Assembly: GCA_900128395.1 (NCBI GenBank)
Contig: LT649685.1
Span: 1 to 16,104 of the forward strand
Origin: Stramenopiles sp. TOSAG23-2
Taxonomy: Eukaryota > Sar
Reading direction: 5' to 3'
DNA: 16,104 nt
In this document: in pieces, positions 1-8,902 of the stretch
How the letters are laid out: the number at the start of each line of letters is the position of its first letter
How positions within the stretch are numbered: the stretch's first letter is position 1
Translations under genes and position numbers: made by a program
The notes under the pieces: model-generated
What the model saw: only the letters and a program-made list of their open reading frames with translations
Told to the model about the DNA's origin: nothing
Databases searched by the model: none

Positions 1-515
1 TTTTATGTTGACATCGATATAAATACGAGTAAAATATTGCATAGTTATCCTATGGCTACCATATGACAAAATAAACAACGGGTTGACGATGCAAATAACT
101 AGATTGACGTAGCAATCTAGATTACACAACATCAACACCATATTCCTGCTAAAAAGACCATTATATACTGATATTTTTAGTGAAAAATAGCTATACAAAA
201 TTGGATGAAATTAATAATAAAATATGTATATTTTGGACTAATTCTTTTGGCAAGTACTGACAATATAAAATATAAATAATGTTTCCCAATTTCAGGCGCT
301 CAAAATAAAAAATATTAAAATTATATGTATATATTTGAAACGAAGACATACATATACATTGAATATAGATGATCGAAGTTCAGTTGCCCATCTCTGTCTT
401 GCCCAGTAACCGTATATAAGTCTATGGTAATGCTGTGTAGTCTTAATGGATAACACTTACTGTGTCTATACTATAATGCTATATAACTGCTATCAGAATC
501 GCCAAGCTACTTGAT

Positions 516-595
516 AGGACCGAAGGCCCTGACACCAGAGTTGCATGGAGAGCGAAGCTCTCCATGCTATTCCCATTGTGTCCAGTAAGCTGGAC
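516..595. other. Cluster of three short hairpins
   Basis: Three inverted repeats lie within 80 bases. At 516-530, AGGACC and GGCCCT flank a GAA loop, with one A-C mismatch. At 543-567 there is a perfect 11-bp stem, GCATGGAGAGC/GCTCTCCATGC, also around GAA. At 578-595 TGTCCAG and CTGGACA form a perfect 7-bp stem around TAAG. The second hairpin has GCGAAGC at its tip, a heptamer known to fold into an unusually stable DNA mini-hairpin. The cluster could belong to a structured RNA, a decayed mobile element or a chance run. I found no matching RNA family. Confidence 0.5.
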
Positions 596-834
596 ATAGT
601 AAGAGATATTTCCTGGACATAATAAGGAGTGAAAGATGAATATCATACCATCATACGATTTCCCCCCCCTATCTTCATATTCCTATAGTGCTATTTATAT
701 GCTAAATAGGTCGATGAAAAACCTTAATTTACCGAATTAGGATGTAAAATCGCACTTAATGTTGTTGGTGAGTAGTTATAAAAATGAACATGGACACACC
801 ATCTGGATAGAGAGGATTTTAAAATGAAGGGGCA

Positions 835-1025
835 AAAATGTGATCGGAGGTAAAATGACCCATTTAATATTCGTATGGAAACAATTACAAAAAGATATAA
901 ACCATACCGATAAAATATTAGTAAATATCGCAAATGTGATCGGAGGTAAACTGACCCATTTAATATTCGTATGGAAACAAGTACAAAAAGACTTATACCA
1001 TACCGATAAAATATTAGTAAATATC
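835..1025. repeat. 96-bp imperfect tandem duplication
   Basis: Two adjacent copies with a 96-bp period begin at GTGATCGGAGG (840 and 936) and both end at GTAAATATC (929 and 1025). They differ by five substitutions over roughly 90 bases. The period is a multiple of three, so both copies stay open on each strand, but neither frame gives a recognisable protein. In the plus frame the changes are one silent, three conservative (Met/Leu, Leu/Val, Ile/Leu) and one Asn/Tyr. That is suggestive but far too little to call a gene. Confidence 0.8.
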
Positions 1026-1287
1026 CATAGAAAGGCGGCCGTGATTCACCACCAGTCAAATTTAGTCTGTGAATAAACAGGAAGAATATTTTTTTTGGCG
1101 ATTCTGTTACAATTTTTCTGTTAGACTATTAAAATGTATACTTAAATTAGAGTTTGTCAAATTCCTCTAAAATATAAAATATAAAATATATATTTATTTG
1201 CATAGAGACTGGACATAGTGTAGTGTGTATATGTGTAGAAGTATATCTGTACAATAACAACAAAGAATATATCAAATATCAATAAGT

Positions 1288-1315
1288 AAACAAACAAACA
1301 AACAAACAAACAAAC
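1288..1315 (+). repeat. (AAAC)7 microsatellite in the eL28 leader
   Basis: Seven uninterrupted AAAC units end nine bases before the eL28 start codon. The tract is probably transcribed as part of the 5' UTR. Its unstructured A-rich nature would suit efficient translation, but that is an inference. Confidence 0.85.
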
Positions 1316-1323
1316 GAGAAAAT

Positions 1324-1716
1324 ATGTCTGCTTCACTTACATGGATGCTTGTTAAAAATAACAATTGTTTTTTAAGAAAACAACGTCACTCTGGTGGTCA
1401 CCAATTATCCCTGGAACCATATAATTTGGATAACAAAAATCGTTTTACAAGTAGTGGTTTAGTAAACGGCAAAGCTGTTGATATTTCTAGTGGCGAAGGT
1501 GGTATTACCATGAAATTAAAAGGTAAAGATAGTGTATCATTAGCATCAAATAATTCCCGTAAATTGAATGGAACTATTAAGAAAACCACTTCTGCATACC
1601 GTGCTGACTTAGCAAGGCAAGCAATGGCAAGATACAGTCAATTAAACGCAGCATCCAAAGTTAAAGTTGGTACACGTACAAAAAAAGAAAAACGTAGTCG
1701 ATACACACGTCAATAA
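1324..1716 (+). CDS. RPL28: 60S ribosomal protein eL28
   Basis: This encodes a 130-residue basic protein of the large cytosolic ribosomal subunit. The N-terminus MSASLTWMLVKNNNCFL matches the eukaryote-specific eL28 family, whose members begin with an MSA-x-L-x-W-x-x-(V/T)-(R/K)-N-x-x-(S/C)-FL pattern. It is followed by the family's EP-x-NL-x-x-(K/R)-N segment (residues about 37-43), a SGL-x-x-x-K-x-V/A-D motif, and a Lys/Arg-rich C-terminus. The length fits the family. The reading frame is uninterrupted, ATG follows an A-rich leader, and the stop is TAA. Eukaryotic ribosomal genes often carry introns, but none is needed here. Its 3' end faces the thioesterase fusion gene on the other strand, with about 265 bases of AT-rich sequence between them. 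The assignment is by motif recognition, not by search. Confidence 0.93.
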   Translation: MSASLTWMLVKNNNCFLRKQRHSGGHQLSLEPYNLDNKNRFTSSGLVNGKAVDISSGEGGITMKLKGKDSVSLASNNSRKLNGTIKKTTSAYRADLARQAMARYSQLNAASKVKVGTRTKKEKRSRYTRQ

Positions 1717-1981
1717 GTATATATATATATATATTTGCATATATAGATTTTGTATAAATATTTTATTGATGTGTACGAAAAACAGAACGTTAGGGTTGTT
1801 TTTAAAACATAATATTACATATATAAAAATTATTTTTAGTTATTAAACTTTTATAAAAGCTAATATATATATTAATATTAGCATTACACAGGCCTATATA
1901 AATATTATTATTGTCTTATTTTATATATTGTATTCTTTTGAAGAGTAGGAATTATCATGAGTAAACTAAAAAAACAAAATT

Positions 1982-3968
1982 TTATAATTTACTCCCATCA
2001 CCATATGTACCTTTATTTGATTTTTTTAAATCATCTCCAACAACACCACGTTTACCTGATACATCAACCATCATTGCTTCACATGCATCATATACCACAC
2101 CTGTATCACCATTACTTATTGTTGATTTTACATACACTTTTTTACCTTCAATACGATCAACATATGCATGTAATTTAAATACACCTGGTATGGAACGTGC
2201 TGGTTTTTTCATATCAACATGTATATATGCAGTAGGTGATGGATTTTGTAAATACGATGATGCTACATGGCCAGTACATAAATCAAATAATGAACTAATT
2301 GCTCCACCTTGCCCAGTACCTATGTAACATTTTATACGATGAAATAGCGATCATGTATATTAATATATATTATATGTAAATACGATGATGCTACATGGCC
2401 AGTACATAAATCAAATAATGAACTAATTGCTCCACCTTGCCCAGTACCTATGTAACATTTTATACGATGAAATAGCGATCATGTATATTAATATATATTA
2501 TATATTGTGTTAGAGACGTATCTTTAGAGGAATATAACTATCATATATATATATTTAGAATTTACTTACCAATTCGTCTTGCGCCATTGCTAGTGAAAGG
2601 TCCCATGTAAATGGCCCATATACTTTCTTTTTGATCAGGTGAAGAGACGTATTCCATATACCATGGTGCACGTTTTCCTGTCACATAATGTATTGGCATT
2701 TGTGTTCTCATTGTATTGCCTTTATATGACCAACCATCTTGTGCCCATATACTTTCTTTTTGATCAGGTGAAGAGACGTATTCCATATACCATGGTGCAC
2801 GTTTTCCTGTCACATAATGTATTGGCATTTGTGTTCTCATTGTATTGCCTTTATATGACCAACCATCTTGTGCTTTTGCTTCTTTCCACCATTTACAATT
2901 ATTAATTAAATTAGAACCGACGTGATCAATTGCATCATACCAAGCCCTAGCATCATCTGATAAAGGTAATTCGTTTTCATATGCAAATTCTTTTATTGTT
3001 TGTAATTGATTTACATACGTTTCAAATGAGGTTTTATATACATCGCTTTTATTATTATTATTATTATTATCGTTTCCTCTTTCAGATTTTGCTAAACCGC
3101 TTGTTTTTTGAGTGTTTAATTTTTTCATACGTTTAAAAACTTTACGAGCCACTCTCGTACCCTGAACGGCCGCAGGGAAGCCGCCATAAATAATCATTTG
3201 AACCATGATTTCTAATATTTCTTCTTCTGTTAACCCATGGTTTAATCCTCCTTGAATATGAAAATCCAACTCATCATTTCTTCCTAATACAGTCAATATA
3301 CTTATAACAACTAATGATCGATCACGGCGACTCATTTCTGTTCTTGACCATATCTCACCAAATGCAAATTCTAATGCTTTTTCACCAACTACACCAAGTG
3401 CTTTTGACATGCTTTCAAATTCAATATTTGGATCTTTATTCGATTTACCACCTGTTAACGTCGTTCTAACATCCGTTCCTCGTTCACGACGCTCCATATC
3501 AGATAATTTTGCAGCTGCTTTACGCTCAGGTAATCGATCTGTCGGTTTTAAGCCATCGATCTCGCGCAATACAGAATCATATACACGTTGTGCCGGCATA
3601 GCACGAGGAAATCCACCATAACCAGCTTGATGCAAAATAGCTTCTTGAATTTCTTCTCTTTTCACACCATGATTTAATGCTACTTTTAAATGATATTCTA
3701 ATTCTTCTTTGCTTTGCACCGTCATCAATACCGTAATTACAACTAAACTACGATCACGCCTAGATAATTGTGGCCTTGACCATACATCACCTAATACATT
3801 GTTAGTATTAAAAGAACCTAATGCACCTAATTTTCGTACCATCGATCTTGCAACACGTGGTGGGTCATCGTTACCAGTCGATTTTACAGGTCCTTCGCCC
3901 ATTCTTTTGATTACAGCTAAACCATCTTGATGCCTTTCTTCATATGATTTCCCAGACGACATTGACAC
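1982..3968 (-). CDS. CMD-CMD-hotdog thioesterase fusion, two exons (2570-3968 joined to 1982-2319)
   Basis: Exon 1 (2570-3968) gives 466 codons plus one base. Splicing GTAAGT (from 2569) to an acceptor TACATAG (ending at 2320) restores GGT and an open frame to TAA at 1982-1984, for a 578-residue product. Residues about 40-140 and 185-285 are two carboxymuconolactone-decarboxylase-like repeats. They share W-S-R-x-x-(L/M)-S-R-R-D-R-S-LVVI, L-N-H-G and YGGFP and have no CxxC pair, so they resemble gamma-CMD, not the peroxidase AhpD. An Asn-run linker (300-306) leads to a THEM4/PaaI-like hotdog. Its core GTGQGGAISSLFD spans the splice junction, and the Asp of SLFD is the expected catalytic residue. 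The likely role of the last domain is acyl-CoA hydrolysis; the substrate is unknown. Residues 366-408 are repeated exactly at 409-451, which is odd inside the hotdog. Read without splicing, the protein would stop two codons after the splice site and lose most of the thioesterase. Confidence 0.83.
2248..2503. repeat. 128-bp exact tandem duplication across intron and exon 2
   Basis: 2248-2375 and 2376-2503 appear identical. On the minus strand each copy holds the intron's 3' part, the acceptor TACATAG, and the first 73 bases of hotdog exon, so the gene has two copies of the splice acceptor and of the catalytic-Asp segment. Only the copy at 2248-2319 is contiguous with the rest of exon 2. Joining both exon copies through the GTATTT donor-like site would shift the frame. 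Confidence 0.93.
2320..2569 (-). other. Intron of the CMD-thioesterase gene
   Basis: On the minus strand the donor is GTAAGT at 2569-2564 and the acceptor is TACATAG ending at 2320, giving a 250-base AT-rich intron. The phase is right: exon 1 ends with one base of a codon and exon 2 supplies two, so the frame continues into hotdog sequence. An identical acceptor lies 128 bases nearer the donor (ending at 2448) because of a tandem duplication. Using it would give a 122-base intron but read into TAA after about 504 residues in total. Confidence 0.85.
2614..2873. repeat. 129-bp exact in-frame tandem duplication in coding sequence
   Basis: Two adjacent copies with a 129-bp period duplicate 43 codons of the thioesterase fusion gene, including the WYMEYVSSPDQ strand just before the hotdog core. 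No base differences are visible, so the event is recent or an assembly artefact. The frame is kept. Confidence 0.93.
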
Positions 3969-4509
3969 AGTATGATGATTTTAAATACTTTAAATATTGT
4001 GTTAAATGTATAATATAATACGTTATTATAATAATAGCGGTTTGTACGTTTCTAAAAAGAAAATGTATATTTTGATCTTTCATCTTATTATCACAGCGAA
4101 GTTAATATCTTTTGTTTGTTCTTGGATATTATTGTGGATCTATATGTAGTATTATAGTGGTTAGACCAAGTTAGTAGTAGTATTTTTCAACAACATTTAA
4201 TTTAACATGTAAATACCAGGTCGGTATCATTACAAAAAAAAAGATAATGCGCTGTTATAGTTATAAAGTAAAATATTTTTTAAATATTACTTCTCTTCAC
4301 ACACCAGACATATTCTTTGTGTTTCACACCCTTGATATTTTTTTACGAATGCAAAAATTTAATAAAATAATACGGAACTTTCATTTTGTCAAAATAAATA
4401 CGTTGATCATTGATATAGATACAATCATATATATTATTATTACCTTTTTTTAGATAAAAATATATATGACAGCCCTCCTATATATGTATTTTTTTTAATA
4501 CTTTTTTTT
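3969..4509. other. Gene-free spacer, start of thioesterase gene to end of Rho GEF gene
   Basis: About 540 AT-rich bases lie between two minus-strand genes. The part next to 3968 should hold the promoter and leader of the CMD-thioesterase gene, and the part next to 4510 the 3' UTR of the Rho GEF. Poly-T and AT runs dominate near 4440-4510. A short open frame on the plus strand (4247-4453) has no protein-like features. Confidence 0.55.
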
Positions 4510-7500
4510 TTACACCAGCATAGTCTTTGTTTCATGGCAATTTTTACAAATACGACTTTCATTTTTATCATCAATGGAAACAATTAATTCTTTATATGGT
4601 GAACATGAATCACAACATAAAATGCCACATTTACGACAATGGTGCCGTCGTCGTATTAAAAATTGAAACGGTTTGTCACAGATAAAACAATTTTTTGATG
4701 CAGCATCTGGTTTCCATACAGGTGCAATAAATGCATCATCATCGTCACTATCATAATCATCATTATTCTTATCACTATTATTTTTATTCGTAGTCGTAGT
4801 AACAGTGGTAGTAGTAATAGTAGTTTTACCATCGATATTTCCACTTTTACTAGTTTTCATACTATCCTCAACTAATTCTATTTTTCTAATTGTTTTTCTA
4901 CCTTTTCTATGTTTTGCAATAGTTTTTTCTATATCACGAATCCATGCTTTTCCAATTTCAACACTGGTGCCTTCCATTTCCGGGTCTATTAAAACGTTGC
5001 TATTTTCTTCACTAGCAATATCACTTTTAAATTCATATTGTTCCAAGCCATATTTGCTACTATTTCTTGCAGGGACAATTGCAACAAAAGATTTTAAATT
5101 AGATTGAATTGTAAACGTGCATTGAAAGGTTTTAGGATCACTTTTCACAGAACGTGCGTTTGAAAGTCTATTTACGTGAAGTGATGCAACACGATGTAAC
5201 AATCGCTTCGTGCTGTTTTTTTTCGCCATATTACCAGTAGGTTTAATAATCGGACCTTCCCCATAATCTATATCAACAACTTTACAATTTGTCAATGACA
5301 AGGAACGATGATATTTAAATTTTCCATTTCCAACAGAATGTCCATAAATTAATTGATCGGACAATAACCAAAAATAAAATTCCTTATTGACTCTTCGACA
5401 AACTTTAATTAATGGGCCGCAACGGATGAATTTACGATCTTTTGTTACCAAATTAATATAACTTCCATCTTCCATGATAATAGAATTTTCCATCTTGAAT
5501 AATTGCTCTTTATTTTTACGTATATCATTTGACAATTGGATATGGTGGTTGACTCCTTCAAATTGCTTCATTGCTAATTTTAAATGTTTTACATCTTTAT
5601 GTGATTCTTCCGTAATCTTTATTAAACCTGTGATTAAGTTCATATATTCATTTAAACGTTTTGTCGGGCGTTCCATTTGTTCATAGACAATATCTTCATT
5701 TTTACCTTCAAACATTCCGATATCAACAAATAGATACAAACGATAATTTTTAATAATTGTATTTATTGATTTGGTATTTTTAAAATACCGTATCATGTAT
5801 TCAAAATTATTTCCATATTCACTGTACATTTTGAATGAACTGCCAAAATTATTAAAAAGTTTACCAATCATTATTTTATTGGTGTCACTTTGCTTTTTTG
5901 CATTCCCACCTGACTTTTGTTTATTCAATATACTATTGTTTCGATTGCTGCGATTGAAAGAGACAGACAAGGATATTCCATCGTTATCCACTATTTGTAT
6001 CAAGGCTTTTAAAATTTCTTCATGCAATGTTACAATTTGTTTAATAGCATTTAATGCAATAACTGCTCTTGTCTCGTCCTCTTTTTTCGATTCATCCATT
6101 TCAGCAGAGGCACTTACATCATTCGTGTCCGATCTATGCAGTTTCTTCACGGCACTTTGTCCTCTGTTTCTACCTCTATCTGTATTAACATTTGCACCAC
6201 TATGATGCGCCAACGCTGGATTTATAATCCGTTCAATGACTGAATGTAATGTCTCTACATATTCCTCTTCCGATAATAATAATTTATATATGTAATCATC
6301 TCTTGTTTTCAATAAATCATCCGTTAAATATTTGCTATTGTCATACATATTTCCTCCCTTAGCATCATAAAAGTCAAGGGAAGATGCGCTTTCTCCTTTC
6401 GCCAACCCTGCTGAAAGCGTTTTTCGACCTTGTACTTTTTGACGGTATGCCTCTAACAATGGTAAAAATGCAAGAGTGTCTGGATTTGTTTCAAAATTTT
6501 CTTTCAACGATTGTAATATTTCAATAGTTGAATTCTTCCTTTTTCCTATTGTCAATAATTTAGTTTTCATATCACTCACATTAATAATTGAATCTTCCAA
6601 TTCATTGATCTCTTCCACTGTAGATATTTTGTGAAAACTTTCCCTTTCTGCATCTTCTACTTCATCATCATCTTTAGATTCCTCTTCGTTTTGTTCCAAC
6701 ACATTACATTTCACTATGCAGTAATCAATTAATAATTTTATCATTTGAGCATCAGCCACACGATCAACTGTCATTAAAGTGTACGGGTCAATATCTTCAT
6801 TATCATGATCCTCCTCTTCCATACCAACCTGCTTTCTTTGCAATTTCACCTTTGCATCAGCAACACGTGCATGGTATTCCGCAACTACTCTCGAGATCCA
6901 TGTTTCCACCTGTACAACTGTATTCACTTTTTCTAAATTGAGTGGTACAATAAGGCCAAAACTTACATGAACTTCGCCACACATCTCAATATCTTCCTCA
7001 TTATGTAAGCCGGAGTAAATATTATCTCCATTGCTATTAAAACCCCGTTCTCTAACCATCGGCAATGCAGAAACGCCTGAAGTTGGAAAAACTTGCACGG
7101 CACGCTTTCGCTGTTCTAATATTGCTAATGGATTAATGGTTTCTAAACCAACGCTGCTAAAACTGGATTTTTCTAAATCCATACTACTAAAGCTATGTGC
7201 ACTACTGAAATTGCTACTTTTTGTCTTCATCATTTTACTTGAGTCGTTTTTTTCATTTTGTCTTTCCTGCCATTTTTCTAAAACATCGTAATGGAACCGT
7301 GCCGCCCCTTCTTGCCGCTCTTTACTAGCCAATGCCCCATCTTTCGTTTCACGCAATGTACTTGTTACCATCAAAACTTCAAATGGTTTTAATTGACTAG
7401 TGCCAATTAAAACATCTTTACTAATGCTATTCCTCACAGTTTCGTAGACTTGAATTACGATAGTGATTTCATGCCCAGCTTCATCAATACCAAGCGCTAT

Positions 7501-8175
7501 CCGTGGTATGCATACGTCAAAATATACTCCTTTGCTGCCAAATGGAAATCTCAATGATGCTTTATCATAATATGCCGTTTCAGTTTGTCCATGCAATTGA
7601 TCGTTTAAATACACTTTAGCATATCTACCAACTTTATTATCATTTGGATTGTTTTTTTTTGATTTAAAACTACCATTACTGCTAAATTTGCTACTACCGG
7701 AGGAAGACGAAGATGAAAACATATTTTTTAGCAAACTCCTTGAGCTACTACCATTATTATTATTACTATATACATCTTTGTTACTACTTTTTTTATTATA
7801 TCTATTATTTTCCACGTTGCCATTCCCATCCTTATTTAAATCGCCCTGCATTTCAACTGATAATATGTGTAATTCTAATCTGAGTGCTTTCATTTTATCT
7901 TGTTGCATACTTTCAGCACAATTATCACATACACGGACAGGCACAGTATCAACATTTGGCAAAAATAAACGATGCAAAGAGCATGAGTCGCAGACGAGAG
8001 ATCCACATTTACGGCAATGGTGGCGGCGCCTTATCAATGTAAAATTTGAAAGGCAAAATTTGCATACAGATTCCGCATCATCTGGTACCCATACATTTGC
8101 TTGTGCAACCGTATCAAGAGTAGAAATTCTTCGACTTTGAATATTTCTCTTCTGTGCTAATATTTGTATATGCAA
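4510..8175 (-). CDS. Rho GEF part 2: FYVE, C2-like, DH, PH, FYVE (5' end joins the upstream frame)
   Basis: The open frame of about 1,220 codons has no plausible start: it opens with TTG, and the first ATG lies beyond the first zinc finger. It is best read as the continuation of 8114-9181. Residue numbers count from 8175. FYVE 1 has W29-x-x-D32, Cys pairs 38/41, 54/57, 62/65, 83/86 and RRRHHCRKCG. Residues 185-270 look like a C2 domain. A charged, coiled region follows, then DH at about 624-890, PH at about 915-1090 ending in KAWIRDIEKTI, a Thr/Asp-rich linker, and FYVE 2 at 1154-1213 with WKPD, RRRHHCRKCG and all eight Cys. FYVE fingers bind phosphatidylinositol 3-phosphate on endosomes and DH-PH activates Rho-family GTPases, so a membrane-trafficking or actin role is likely. 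The second DH has MERPTKRLNEY where QRVPRYKLLL is usual, so its activity is uncertain. Confidence 0.85.
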   Translation of the reverse strand: MHIQILAQKRNIQSRRISTLDTVAQANVWVPDDAESVCKFCLSNFTLIRRRHHCRKCGSLVCDSCSLHRLFLPNVDTVPVRVCDNCAESMQQDKMKALRLELHILSVEMQGDLNKDGNGNVENNRYNKKSSNKDVYSNNNNGSSSRSLLKNMFSSSSSSGSSKFSSNGSFKSKKNNPNDNKVGRYAKVYLNDQLHGQTETAYYDKASLRFPFGSKGVYFDVCIPRIALGIDEAGHEITIVIQVYETVRNSISKDVLIGTSQLKPFEVLMVTSTLRETKDGALASKERQEGAARFHYDVLEKWQERQNEKNDSSKMMKTKSSNFSSAHSFSSMDLEKSSFSSVGLETINPLAILEQRKRAVQVFPTSGVSALPMVRERGFNSNGDNIYSGLHNEEDIEMCGEVHVSFGLIVPLNLEKVNTVVQVETWISRVVAEYHARVADAKVKLQRKQVGMEEEDHDNEDIDPYTLMTVDRVADAQMIKLLIDYCIVKCNVLEQNEEESKDDDEVEDAERESFHKISTVEEINELEDSIINVSDMKTKLLTIGKRKNSTIEILQSLKENFETNPDTLAFLPLLEAYRQKVQGRKTLSAGLAKGESASSLDFYDAKGGNMYDNSKYLTDDLLKTRDDYIYKLLLSEEEYVETLHSVIERIINPALAHHSGANVNTDRGRNRGQSAVKKLHRSDTNDVSASAEMDESKKEDETRAVIALNAIKQIVTLHEEILKALIQIVDNDGISLSVSFNRSNRNNSILNKQKSGGNAKKQSDTNKIMIGKLFNNFGSSFKMYSEYGNNFEYMIRYFKNTKSINTIIKNYRLYLFVDIGMFEGKNEDIVYEQMERPTKRLNEYMNLITGLIKITEESHKDVKHLKLAMKQFEGVNHHIQLSNDIRKNKEQLFKMENSIIMEDGSYINLVTKDRKFIRCGPLIKVCRRVNKEFYFWLLSDQLIYGHSVGNGKFKYHRSLSLTNCKVVDIDYGEGPIIKPTGNMAKKNSTKRLLHRVASLHVNRLSNARSVKSDPKTFQCTFTIQSNLKSFVAIVPARNSSKYGLEQYEFKSDIASEENSNVLIDPEMEGTSVEIGKAWIRDIEKTIAKHRKGRKTIRKIELVEDSMKTSKSGNIDGKTTITTTTVTTTTNKNNSDKNNDDYDSDDDDAFIAPVWKPDAASKNCFICDKPFQFLIRRRHHCRKCGILCCDSCSPYKELIVSIDDKNESRICKNCHETKTMLV

Positions 8176-8869
8176 GATCTATTCTACGATGTAATGTAAA
8201 TGATGTATTTTGTGCATTATGGGATTTACTGTATAACAATATATCATTAAATAAATGAAAATGATATTGTTGATTTGTTTTCCTTCCGCGTTTTGTTAAT
8301 TTTCCTTCCTTTATTAATCGTCTACCATGCTTTGCAAGGCTAATTTTATCAGATGGAAATTGAGATTCTAAACGTACTAATCTATCAAATTCTTCACGTT
8401 GTCGTATAGTTTCATTAATTAAATGTGCTGTGCCATCAACCGCATCCAAAGCTTCTAATAATGTTTCTCTATCGCTATGTTTTTCTGGTGTGTATTTATG
8501 GATTTCTTTCAAAAGCAATTTATAACGTGGTACACGTTGCACTGGCATGATAAAAAAGCTATCCATATTTTGTTGCGGTGCATTTTTATTAGTTGCTTTA
8601 TTTGCTCTTTCAATTAATATTTGTTTTAATAAATTTTGAAAGTCAACATTATCTTTAAAATCGTGTATTACTTTAGATGCTTTATCATGTGTTGCAGTAT
8701 ATTGTGCATATAATTTAAAACGTGGAGCAAATTGCAAAAATATGTCACCAATTAACGGTGTTTTATCATCTAAAATATTATTGCTCTGTGGCGGTGGGCT
8801 ATGTGCAGGTGGTGGTGGTGAGGAGCCACGGACCACACTGTTATTATTATTTTTATTATTATCATTGCT

Positions 8870-8902
<33 letters not shown>

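Larger units (their letters stand above)
1..1323. other. Gene-free AT-rich region upstream of eL28
   Basis: I see no convincing coding region in this stretch. It is very AT-rich, except for a more mixed-composition segment at about 370-640 that contains three short hairpins. It also has a 96-bp tandem duplication at 835-1025 whose two copies are open in frames on both strands. A C8 run lies near 661-668. The last part, including a (CAAA)n tract, is probably the promoter and 5' leader of the eL28 gene. The first few hundred bases hold nothing I can name. Confidence 0.6.

Noticed and set aside
724-1059. 111-codon open frame on the minus strand
   Set aside because: It is kept open by the in-frame 96-bp duplication, gives a low-complexity hydrophobic sequence with no recognisable domain, and overlaps an equally open plus-strand frame.
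840-1076. 78-codon plus-strand frame over the same duplication
   Set aside because: It opens with GTG, not ATG, matches no family and has no supporting context.
1957-2178. 73-codon plus-strand frame starting MSKLKKQN
   Set aside because: It is a His/Leu/Tyr-rich shadow of the thioesterase C-terminal exon on the other strand.
2562-2569. Stop codon TAA as the true end of the double-CMD protein
   Set aside because: The TAA is part of a canonical GTAAGTAA donor, and a correctly phased acceptor leads into the rest of a hotdog domain.
4247-4453. 68-codon plus-strand frame between two genes
   Set aside because: It is AT-driven with Ile/Phe/Lys-rich composition, no domain and poor start context.
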